Shown here: positions 32,333 through 41,922 of the stretch, piece by piece
Position numbering within the stretch: position 1 is the stretch's first letter
Layout: every line of letters begins with the position of its first letter
DNA from: Yamagishiella unicocca
Lineage: Eukaryota; Chlorophyta; Chlorophyceae; Chlamydomonadales; Volvocaceae
Reading direction: 5' to 3'
DNA: 64,000 nucleotides
Assembly (NCBI GenBank): GCA_003116995.1
Contig: BDSL01000113.1
Coordinates: 1-64,000 of the forward strand
Notes under the pieces: model-generated
Told to the model about the DNA's origin: nothing
What the model saw: only the letters and a program-made list of their open reading frames with translations
The model's database searches: none
Translations under genes and position numbers: made by a program

Positions 32333-35328
32333 CCAGCTCATCCGCACTGTGGGCGCTGCCCGCCTCCTCATCCTCCCCCTGGAACGCGTCTCCATCCCCG
32401 GCGCACCCGGTCACGCCCCCGTCACTAACAGCCCGGCCTTCCACGCCCACGCCCTCCACCGCGAAATGGTCTGGGCCCAGCGTCTCAACGCCATCGGCCC
32501 GCTCCACGGCACCGGCCACAACGTCCGCCTCGAAGTCACCTCCCTCGCCGACCCTGCCAACCTCATCTGCGGTGACCGCCCCTACGCCAGCCCCCGCGCC
32601 CGCAACCGCTGGTACGCCTCCCGCGACATCCGCCGCCGCCTGCGCCACCTGCAAGCCCTCCACACCGACCACCGCCTCGACACCAAGGCCGCCGTGGATG
32701 CGCACTTCGCCCCCTTCAGCCTCCCCACCCTCCACCGCCTCTACTCCGCCATTACCGCCTGCCCCCCTTCCCACCTGGACCTCGACCCTGTCTTCCAGTC
32801 CTGGCTCGTCACCCCCCTCTCCCGTGTGCTCAACGACAAGCTCCCACCCGCCGGCGCCCCGGACCTCAAAGCCAAGCTCTGGCTTCCGCACGCCCTCCGC
32901 CAGTTCATCACCCCCCCTGCCCTCCACGTCCTCCTTCGCCGCCCTGCCCTCCACGCCCTCCTCCCCACCAACACCCGCCCACCCCCGGTCCACTGGAAAG
33001 CGGGCCCCACCAACCACCAACTCCTCTGCTCCTACCCCCGCTTCGCCCAGACCCTCACCAGCGAGCAATACGTGGAGCTCCTGGCGAAGCCCTGCCGCTG
33101 CCACCTGTACCCGAGCCTTCAGCCCCCCGGCATCAACCACGTCCTCACCACCTGCCCCTACCCGATATTCCCCGACCCCCAGCGCGCGGACCTCACCACC
33201 CTCTGGAACCAAGGCGCCCGCTACCGCCCGCACCGACCCGCGCCCCCCCCCCGCGCCGAGATGCTCGCCGAACTCCACGCTTGTGCCCTCACCTTTACGC
33301 ACCACTACGAACAACGATACGGCTCCCCGCGGGGCGCACTCGCCGCCTGGGCGGGCACCCTCGTTGACGATATCACCGCCGCCCTCCCACCGCCCGACGC
33401 CCCCTCCACCTTCACCTGGCCCATCCTCGCGGACAATACCCTCGCCGTCTTCCGATCCTACACCAACGCCTTCATCGTCACCGTCACCGACAAATCCTCC
33501 TCCACCCTGCAACTCGTCTGCCGCCACTACTACGCCCAACAATGTATGCAAGACCTCTACGCGCCGGACGATGTCCCCGTCTTCCCTCCTACTCCCACTT
33601 CCCCCGCCATCCTCGCCGCCGCCCCCGACGCCGCCCCTGCCGCCGCCCCTGTCGCCGCCGACCCCCCGCTGCTCCCGCCGCCGCCGCCCCCGCCGCCGCC
33701 CCCGCCGCCGGTCCCCCCCCCGCGCTCCCCGCCGTTCTACCGCCCCTGCCCGCCGGCCTACATGCGCGCCCTCCTCCTCTTCCACAACATCCTCCTCACC
33801 CCATGGCAGCTCGCCTATACCCCCGCCCCCGCCCCCCCACCCCCCCACGCCGGTCTCACACCACCCCCCCACGCCGCCGCCGCCCCCCCGCCGCCGCTCC
33901 CGCCCCCGCCCCCGCCCCCGCCCCCGCCGCCGCCGCCGTTCCCGGCCCCGCCGCCGCCCCCGCCGGCCCCGCCGCCGCCCCCGCCGGCCCCGCCGCCGCC
34001 CCCGCCGGCCCCGCCGCCGCCCCCGCCGCCGCCGCCGGCCCCGTCCCCGCCACCGCCCCCGCCACCGCCGCCCCTGCCGCCGCCGGCCCGCCCCCCCTCG
34101 CCCCGCCCAACCCCTCCACTTTCACCCGCGCCTACTACGCCGCCACCGTCAAAATGCACAAAACCCCACCGGCGATGCGATACCTCGCCTGCTCCCACAA
34201 ATGCTCCGCCGCTGAAATCAGCGACCTTGTCACCGCTGTCCTCCGCGCCGTCAGCACTCAATTCATTCAGCTCTGGGATGCCACCCTCCCCGACTTCACC
34301 CCCTGGTACTGCCTCTCCTCTGCCGCGGCCGTCAACCTCGTGCATACCTTCAACGCCAGCCAGTTGCCCCACCCTTTCCTCCCCCCGCAAGCCTACGACT
34401 TCGCCCGCCTCTACACCAACATCCCACACGACCTCCTCTGCACGACCATCTCCACCCTCGTCGCCGCCGCCGTCTCCCACACCTTCGCCGACCAGCCCCA
34501 GCCCGTCTGGCCCTTCATCGTCGTCGCCACCACCCTCTACCCCCGTCAACCGGACAGGAAACCTCACCACCGGGTCACCTTCACCCTCACTCCGCCCCAG
34601 CACCCCTACAAAAGTGTCGGAGATTCCGCTTCGGACCCGCCCTCGTCCAGCAGACTTGCGGTATCCCCAGGGGCATCTCCGCCGCCCCCTGCATCGCCAA
34701 CCTCTTCCTCGCCTGGTTCGAATACACCTTCCTCTGCCAAAGCCTCCGGCCCGACCTCGCACCCGCCGCCCGCGCCGCCCTCGCCGCCTTCGCCTCCTCC
34801 CTCCGCTTCCTCGACGACCTCCTCTCCCTCCAAAAACCCCACCTCGCCGCTCTCCTGTACACCAACGCCACCTATCTGGGCCTCCATGGCATCTACCCTC
34901 CGGCCCTGCGCGTCGAGCCCCAACTCCACGCCCACTTCCACCACAACGAAATGCCCTTCCTGGACCTCCTCCTCGTCCCTATTCCCGCCGCCGCTTCGTG
35001 CCGCCTCCTCACACGACTCTACAACAAACGCGTCCAGCCCGCCTTCGCACTCACCCGATTCATCCCCGTCCACTCCAATGTCAATGAATCCTCCAAGCGC
35101 AACATCTTCACCAGCCAGTTCCACCGCCTCCGCCGCGTCATCACCGACCCCCATAATTCCTGCCTCGAAATTGCCCTGGTCCTCACCGCCCTCGTCACCC
35201 AAGGCCACTCCCGCCGCCGGCTGCTCACCACCCTCCGCGCCCTCGTCGCCACCTCCCCCCTCCTCCACCACCACGCTCGCCGCGCGGGCGACGTCGACCT
35301 CCTGGCCGACATCCACCGCCACCTATGA
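32253..35328 (+). mobile_element. Penelope-like reverse transcriptase, frameshifted copy
   Basis: Three frames together give a full RT. Frame one (open from 32,253, no ATG fixed) has a Cys-rich region (CRCHLYPSL, then DLTTLWNQGARYRP) and the DKG-like motif TVTDKSSSTLQLVCRHYYAQ found N-terminal to the RT of this class. A Pro/Ala simple-sequence stretch (33,640-34,090) follows, and the frame changes there. Frame two has KMHKTPPAMRYLACSH and DFARLYTNIPHDLL (34,100-34,610). Frame three has CGIPRGISAAPCIANLF, the catalytic RFLDDLLSL, MPFLDLLL, and IPVHSNVNESSKRNIFTSQF, stopping at 35,328. The motif order matches Penelope-like elements. No GIY-YIG endonuclease was found on either side. The frameshifts mean this copy is inactive unless simple-repeat miscounting explains them. 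Confidence 0.75.
33640..34090. repeat. CCGCCCCCG-type simple-sequence linker inside the RT
   Basis: Long runs of CCGCCCCCG, GCCCCCGCC and GCCGGCCCCG give Pro/Ala in one frame and Arg/Pro in another. In frame one it is interrupted by a short non-repetitive piece (PPFYRPCPPAYMRALLLFHN). The coding frame is lost in this region. The very long minus-strand frames here are a shadow of this composition. Confidence 0.85.
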
Positions 35329-36336
35329 CCCCACCCGCCCTCGCCCAGGCCACCCCTCCTCCTCCCTGGCGCCCCCCAAATCCCCTCGGCCGCCCCGTCG
35401 CGCCCTCGCTCCGCCGGCTCCGCTCTACCTGACCGCCGCTGCGCCCGCCAGCGGCGGGGCCCACACCTCGTCAGGCCAGCCAGCAGCCCCAGACCTCCCG
35501 GCCGGCCCCGGCGTCCAGCAGCCACAGCAGCCGCAGCACCCCGCCCCGGCGCCCAGCAGCCACAGCAGCCGCAGCACGCACCCCCGGCGCCCAGCCGCCG
35601 TCCCTTGTAATACGCCGCCGGCCGCCCTCCGCGCCCCCCCTCCCTCCGCACCTCATCCCGCGCCAGCCCCTCCCCCCCCCACGCCCCCCCCCCAGCCGCG
35701 ACTGAAACACTCCTAGGAAACTGTTCCCGCCGCCTCGCTCTCCGCTCCCCCCCCCGCCCCTCCGCCCACCCGCGCACCCGCCATTCGCACACTGTCTCCT
35801 CCCACAGCCCCCTCTCCCCCTCCCCGCCTAGACCGCCCCTCTCCGCTTCCCCCCCGTCCCTCGCCGCCGGCGTCGCACTGTGGCGGCGCCGTCCTCGCTG
35901 TGGCAGTGCTGTGGGGATCCGACCAGCCCGGACCGCGCACTGCCTCCTCCCCCCCCGTCTCCCGTCTCCTGCTAGCGCCCAAAACCGGTTCTGCGAAAAG
36001 TTTCCGTGCGTCGCGCGGGGTCCTCGCTTCCTTTCGTCTCGCCGTAGCCGCTATAGCTTAGCCGCCAAAGGTCATATTACGACCATCGGCTTTACCCCAA
36101 CCCAGTTCTCCAGCATGCATCTCAAAACTTCTGTTTTAAACGGGTTTTTTCGGGCATCCACGGGTCTCCCTCGAGCCCCCCACCCCACCCGCTGTAGCCC
36201 TCACTCACGTGTGGCCAGTCCGGCCGCCGCCTCTGTCATGGCCCTAACCAGCATCCCATCGCTTCAGACCGCCAACCTCCTTATGCGATATCCCCCAGTA
36301 CGTGGAACCCTCAGTGCTCTTCTATTAATATCGTTG
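35329..36336. other. C-rich 3' flank of the RT element and a duplicated exon end
   Basis: The sequence to 35,900 is very C-rich and probably the element's 3' untranslated part. A 14-16 nt unit around CCCAGCAGCCACAGCAGCCG is doubled near 35,515-35,575. At 36,176-36,240 a block repeats 25,695-25,760, including the exon end and GTGAGT donor of the 25-kb relic. Confidence 0.5.
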
Positions 36337-36460
36337 GGCCTGGTTCGGACGTCAATGGTTTCGGTAGCTCTCCATGTCCCTCTGCGACCTCCCTGCTCGG
36401 CCCTGCGCCTCCCCCTGGTCCCCCACGCACAGCAGCACCCCCTTGCTGACGCCCCCCCCA
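36337..36460. repeat. Single-unit relative of the 24-kb minisatellite element
   Basis: GGGCCTGGTTCGGACGTCAA through the CAGCAGCACCCCC unit matches 24,048-24,160 and then the end after the array (GCTGACGCCCC against GCTGACACCCC). Only one 25-bp unit is present here. Confidence 0.85.
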
Positions 36461-36729
36461 ACCGAGCCCACCGTTCAGGTGCAAGCCGGCAGCCATCGCC
36501 CTGGCAGCTACTCCAGTGACCCCTCCCCTAGGAGGGCTGCGGTCGCCCACATCAGCCCCAACATTCCCGAGTGCAGGATCACGGAACTGCACCCAAATAA
36601 CCTTTCAACCATACGGCAGCCATAAGTTTCGCCGGCTAGTTGGTGCATGGCCCCCTCACATCATGTCCGCGGTTTCTCAAGTCGGAAGCCTCACTCGCTA
36701 AACCAACGAACAGACCGGCCAACCGCCAT

Positions 36730-36915
36730 TTATGCAAAGGGCCAGCGCCATGCGATACCCACCGATATGCAGCCGCCGTGATCCGCCAGCCACTCCCGCA
36801 CCTCATCGCATCCACTCCTTGCAGCGCAGTCGAAGGTGTTCTCATCCCATTCGAAGCCGCGCTCGCGCAGCCAGGACAGCAGCTCCACACTGCCCGGCGT
36901 GCAGTCATGTGGTTT
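36730..36915 (-). pseudogene. Ankyrin-repeat fragment
   Basis: The minus strand reads SVELLSWLRERGFEWDENTF, then DCAARSGCDEVREWLADHGG, ending at a TAA at 36,732. The pattern L-x-W-L-x-x-x-G-x-x-W-D-E-x-T-x-x-x-A-A-x-x-G is that of the expanded ankyrin-like families of chlamydomonad algae. Only about one and a half repeats are present and no other exon is near, so this is a fragment. The preceding plus-strand open frame is its antisense shadow. Confidence 0.55.
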
Positions 36916-37550
36916 CTGGGATGAGTAGCGAGCAGTTTTCTGGTCTCAAATCGTGGTGGCGCTCCACTGGTTCATCAGGGTTCATCGGTTGCGGGTCTGC
37001 TAGGTGTGCTGGTGGTCGGTTCTTGTTAGGGGCGCCTACAGCGCAAATACCTACCCCTGGGGTGCCTGTTTTTGGCCCTGCACTGTTGGCTATGTCGTGA
37101 TGGTTTGCCTTGTTATGGTGCGGTTTGGTTATTGTCTGTTTCGTCTCTGCTATTCGTACGACTGGCGCTGCGGCGCCACGCTGTAGTCCGGCACCGCCGC
37201 CAGATCTGTGATGTGCGGTCCCCACAACCTCCAACCCCGACCCAAACCCGGGCTTCTTTGTTGCTCGGACGCCGTCTGCCAGCGGTATGCCTGGGTGAGT
37301 GCGACCACCGCTTTTCAAACTCATTTGCAGACAAGGTCTGCTTATCTACTCGGAGTTTCAGGGTTCCGCTCGTGCGAAATGTTGGCTCAATCTAGCTTTC
37401 CTGGCCAGGCATGTACGACTTGTGGTGTTTCAAACTGACTGAAACTGAAGAGCTTTGTGCAGCTATCAGAAACATAAATGCATAGAGGTACCGCATTGCC
37501 TGTGCAATGAATTGAAAACACGACGTTCTGTTATTTTGCGATTCGCAGAA
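36916..37550. other. 5' flank of the MYND gene; possible promoter, no motif fixed
   Basis: A plus-strand frame at 36,921-37,100 (GRFLLGAPTAQIPTPGVPVF) has a gag-like proline-rich flavour but no support. From about 37,400 to 37,550 the sequence is the likely 5' untranslated region of the gene that follows. No TATA box could be assigned with confidence. Confidence 0.35.
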
Positions 37551-40500
37551 ATGCGCCGCCAGCGCCAACAGCTCTCACCATTGGCTGACATCGCGATAGA
37601 GACGGCAGGGATCATCGACAGCATTATTGAGCACGGAAAACGGGGAACCGATGGACTTTCTCGGATACCCCGTTCTTTGCCGAAGGCACTTTCCACAATA
37701 GTAGACCGTCTGGATGCCCTGCCAATCCAGTGTACAGTTGGGGGATTTGGCCCTGATTTATGGCTAAAAATATTGGACCTCCACAGTTTGGCTGTCCGTG
37801 AACTGCTGGACTTGTCTCGATGCGAAAGCGAGAGGGCTAAGCGTGTGGAAATGCTTTTAGGGAGCACCCTTTTCCTGTTCATCAAGACCAATGCTTTTAA
37901 ATCAGGCAGCGCTCTCAGCATTCGTCTCGCCTTTGCGCTCCTCCGGACCGACTCGTTCCAGTGCTACGCGCGGCTGACGACGGCGTGGGCCGACGTCACA
38001 CCCCAAGCGATGGAGCCAAAACTCCGTCTGCTGGCACAGTTCAGCCTAATCTTCAGCAGTTGCGCGCAGCTAACGGTGGCCGACCAGCCCGCAACCGAGG
38101 GGGATGCCACCGGCCTCAGCTTATACGCGGAGTACGTGCGCGCCCTGTCGTCCAGCCAGCTGCTCGAGCACATGTCACGCGCCCTGGTGCGGGCGCAGGA
38201 AGCGGCATACTTTGCCGCATTGCGTGGGGAGATTGACGCCGACCTGGCACAGAACGTGCGGGTCGGGGTGGTCGAGACCTGCGGCTGCATCGTCAGCGCC
38301 CTGCATGGCATTGCCGGCAAGCAGTGCATACTCAGCTGTTGCTGGGGGTCGTACAGCTGTAAACCGCAGACTGAGACCGAGGTGAAAGCCTACGCCTTGC
38401 TGCCGGAAGTTCGCGGGGTGCTCTCTGGGCCCTGCCTACAGGTAAGCAGGCTGTCGCTTCATTGGTGCACCAGCCGGGGTAGAGCCATGTGCCTAGGTGG
38501 TAGCTGGACGGCACCATACGCTCGCGTGTGCGGAGGAACGGTACGGCATGGTGTCCACGAACCCTTTTTGCGGCGTGTCGATGCAAGACCTCCAATGACA
38601 TCCGGCTCCTCCTCCACACATGCATCTTCATACCCACATGCATCTTCATACCCACATGCATCTTCATACCCACATGCGTCTTCATACCCACCCACCCACC
38701 CATTGCGCTCTCGCTTTGGTTTTGCGTGCAGTTCCTGCTGGGAAGGGAGCTGGTGGCAGCGAGGCTGCGGCTCACGGGGGATGAAGGGCCCAACCATGGC
38801 CTGCCCAAGGCCTTCCTTCCTGATGCAGCCGGCTTGCCTTCGACGCGACGGGCAACTTCCGACCGCCTGCTCTCCCGGCTCGGTGCGGCGTCGCTCGTCT
38901 GGCAGATGACCGTGTCAGGGCCGTTGCCCAATCTACTGGCGGACGTCCACGTGCGGCAGGAGGTGCCCGGCATGCCGTACCGCGCCGTCAATGTGTACGA
39001 CATGATCTACGAGACGCTGGCGTGCGTCGTCCAGGACGCCCCCACCGAGCACCTCCCGGGGGGCAGCCAGCTGACCCTGGTGGAGCCCACCCTGCTGCTG
39101 GTGCGGCTGGTGATGGAGCTGCAGAACGACCACGCCGCGATGCGGCTGCCGCCGCTGTGGCGGCTCATCTGCTGCCTGCTGCGGCGCAAGCACGTGCGGC
39201 TGCAGTACTCCGGGCACCGCCCCGTGCAGCTCATCAGCTGCCTGCTGCAGCTGGTCATGCCGTGGGAGGGCGAGGAGGGCGAGGAGGAGGAGGGCGAGGA
39301 GGAGGAGGAGGAGGGCGAGGAGGAGGAGGAGGGCGAGGAGGAGGAGGAGGACAGGGAGGGCGAGCAGCCGGAATCTGGGGCCGGGGAGGGCGCAGCTGCC
39401 AGGCAGCCACTTGCGGCCCGCGGGGCGTCAGAGCCGTCGTCCGGGGTCGCGTCTGCCGGCCTTGCAGGTGGGAGGCGAGGGGGGGGCGGCGAGGGGGCTG
39501 TGCAGTGAGGGGGCCATGCGAGGGGGCGCAGCTATCTCGCGCGGGCAGTGTGCGCAGATGCTGCAGGGGGGGGGCTGGCACAGCTACGAGCGCGCCGCGT
39601 GTGGGGGAAGTCGCGCAGAGGCGGGGTTGGCCGGCGCACGTGTGGTGTGGTGTCGTGTGCGCAAGGTGTGGTGTCGCGTGTGGAAGGTGTCTGGCACCAG
39701 TCCTGGAGCTGAGGAACCCCATCCGCGTCGCACCGGCTGTCCTGGGCGACTCGCGGCATGGCAAGCCATAGCACGCGGCCCCATCCTCGCTCAGCGGCCT
39801 AAACAGCCGCGTCCGCTGCCCATCTGGCGCTGCACCCGTCACCAGGCTGCACCCCAACAGGGCACCCGTGCGTCCGAGGCAGGGAGGGGTTGAAAGCCTC
39901 CAGTCAGCGGCAGGCCAGAGCCCTACAGCACGCGCTCCCACTTACTGCATCTGACAGCTGACCATGCGCACTCCTTGCGACGCCTTGAAGTGCCCCTGAA
40001 CCCCCACCCCGTGCTCCCAGGTGAGGTCGGCCGCCCTGTCGAGCCTGTCTGCCCCTTCACCCTCCGTTGCGCGCTGGAGGCCGGTCTAGTGCCCGCAGTG
40101 GAGCGCTTGCTGCGGCGGTGGGCGGGCAGCAAGGCGGGGGTCAAGGACCAAGCGTCCTGCGTGTTCGCGGTCGAGCAGCTGCTGTGTGTGGTGCCCCGCG
40201 TGTGGCCAGCACTGATCGCCTACGGGTCGCTGCGCGACGTGGCGTCACTCATCGCCACCCTGCGCCGCGTCGCTGGGTTCTTCAGGCTTCAGAGCATAGC
40301 GCACGCGGACTCAGCTTCGGACGAGTACCGAGCCATCGACGTCCGAATGACGTCGCACCTGGCAGTCCTGCTGGAACAGACGGCATCGGCGGTGTTGCCA
40401 CCCAGCCCAGCCCAGCCACGCGACCCCCTGGCTCCCAACAGCTCGGTGGAGGTGGAGGGGGGCTCAGGGGAGGGGGGGCCGGGTGGGGTGTCGCGGCCCG

Positions 40501-41693
40501 CTGGTCGGCTCCCTCCCGGCTCGGCTGCTGAGTTGCAGCAGCGCCGCCTCGCGATGTTGTGCGTCGGGATGTGGCTACCTGGCTTGATCCTGCTCGTGCT
40601 GGAGGTGGATGGGGGGGTCTCCGAGGACAGCAGCAAGGCGGTTCTGCGCTGGGTCCTGGCGGCGGCGCTGCAGTGCCTGGCAGAGAGGCGCAAGAGCGGG
40701 ACAAGGCGCGCGGGGGGGGAGCTGGCGGAGGAGCGGACGGTGGAGACCGACGTGAAGGCGGAGGCGGTGATGGCGGCGGCGGACGCGGAGGTGGAGCCCA
40801 GCGGGAGCGGCTGTCGACCGGTTGCGGCAGGTGCCGCCACTGCTGGCGCTCCGTCAGCGTCGCTGCAGTTTTCTGACTACACCTCCTGGGTCGCCTTTCT
40901 CTCGGGGGCTCTGGACGTGTGGGCCGTGCTCAGCTCCGTCCTGGGTGGGGCGACAGCAGCCGCCGAGGGGCGAGGCGGTGCGGCCGCGGCCCGCCGGGCC
41001 GTTGCGCTGCTGCCCACCGCGCTCGACATCCTGGAGGTCCTGGCGCTGGCGATGCCCGGCGAGCTGCGTGGGAGCTTGCGCATGGGGGAGTCGTGCGCGG
41101 AGCAGCAGCGCACCGAGCAGCTGAACGGGGACCCGGCGGCTGGAGCCCCCGCGGAGGCTGGAGGCAGTGACGAAGCGCCCAACGTGATCAGCACCCTTGT
41201 GTGGGGCCAGCGCCTGCGGGAGTGCTTGCGGCAGCAGGGGCGCAGCAGCCTGCTCCAGCTGCTGGACGTGTGGGCGGAGGACGCGGGCGGCAGCGGCCGC
41301 GACAGCGGGCCAGAGCAGCTAGCCGCCTGGTTGGAGGAGATGTTGAGGCGGGAGGAGCGGGAGGGGGAGGAGGCGTGGAGGCTGCCGCTGGCCGCCCTCG
41401 CGCGCGAGGTGTCTTCGAAGCACGACATGGAGGGCATGCGGGAGCTGCCGCTGCCGGTTGCCGTGGGGAATATGGTTGCGGCTGCGGGCGTCCGGCTGTG
41501 CGGCAACCCCTTCTGCACCAACCTGGAGGGACCCAGCGAGGCAGCCCTCAGTGCGGTCAAGACCTGCGCACGCTGCCGTACTGTGTCTTACTGCTCGGGC
41601 TCGTGCCAGCTGCAACACTGGCAGGCGCAGCATAGCAGCGAGTGCGCCATCTTGACGGCGTTCCAGCAGGGGTTGATTGGTGCGGGGCAGTGA
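37551..41693 (+). CDS. MYND-type zinc-finger protein (3 exons, 1,099 aa)
   Basis: Exons are 37,551-38,441, 38,732-39,467 and 40,021-41,693. Both introns are GT-AG (CAG/GTAAGC, then CAG/GTGGGA) and the phases (0, then 1) join without a break, giving 3,300 nt. The start ATG at 37,551 gives RRQRQQLSPLADIAIETAG. An in-frame ATG further upstream at 37,455 is possible but adds unlike sequence. The long N-terminal and central parts are helical without a named domain. A poly-Glu run codes residues about 474-507. The C-terminal MYND finger (about 1,036-1,084) has CGNPFC, CARC, YCSGSC, HW and C pairs in the right order for two zinc ions. MYND domains bind short proline-rich peptides. This long architecture is a common algal family of unknown function. 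A nearby candidate poly(A) signal TGTAA lies 225 nt after the stop. Confidence 0.88.
38613..38690. repeat. 18-bp tandem repeat in MYND-gene intron 1
   Basis: ACATGCATCTTCATACCC is repeated about 4 times, the last unit with CATGCG. It lies wholly in intron 38,442-38,731. Confidence 0.9.
39262..39356 (+). repeat. GGCGAGGAG repeat coding poly-Glu/Gly in exon 2
   Basis: GAG triplets with interspersed GGC keep the reading frame, giving an acidic stretch of E with single G every 3-7 residues. This is the only low-complexity run inside the coding part of the MYND gene. Confidence 0.9.
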
Positions 41694-41917
41694 AAGCACC
41701 CAGGCGGCGCCGGCGATGCACCTGGCCGGGCAGCGCCCTCGCCGGCGATGAGGTTCTCACACGGGATGCGGTCTTTGCTTGGGGAGGAAGGGGTTTGAAA
41801 TGACACGCGACCCGCGACGGTGCGCTGTCCGCACCGGGGCCGCCTGGGGTTCCTCTCGTCGCCGATGGCTCGCGCGAGCAGGATACGATAGGATAGGGTC
41901 GCATGGGGGCGCCCGGT

Positions 41918-41922
41918 GTAAT
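41918..41922 (+). other. Candidate polyadenylation signal TGTAA (MYND gene)
   Basis: TGTAA is the usual green-algal (Chlamydomonas/Volvox) poly(A) signal. This is the first one after the stop at 41,693. Another is at 42,331-42,335. Confidence 0.5.

Noticed and set aside
32052..33872. 606-codon minus-strand open frame
   Set aside because: It is the antisense shadow of the GC-rich RT frame and the 223-bp repeats. It is Gly/Glu/Arg-rich without any domain, and the plus strand carries recognisable RT motifs.
36921..37100. Gag-like proline-rich frame (APTAQIPTPGVPVFGPAL)
   Set aside because: It is only 60 codons without other retroelement landmarks nearby. Composition alone is not enough.
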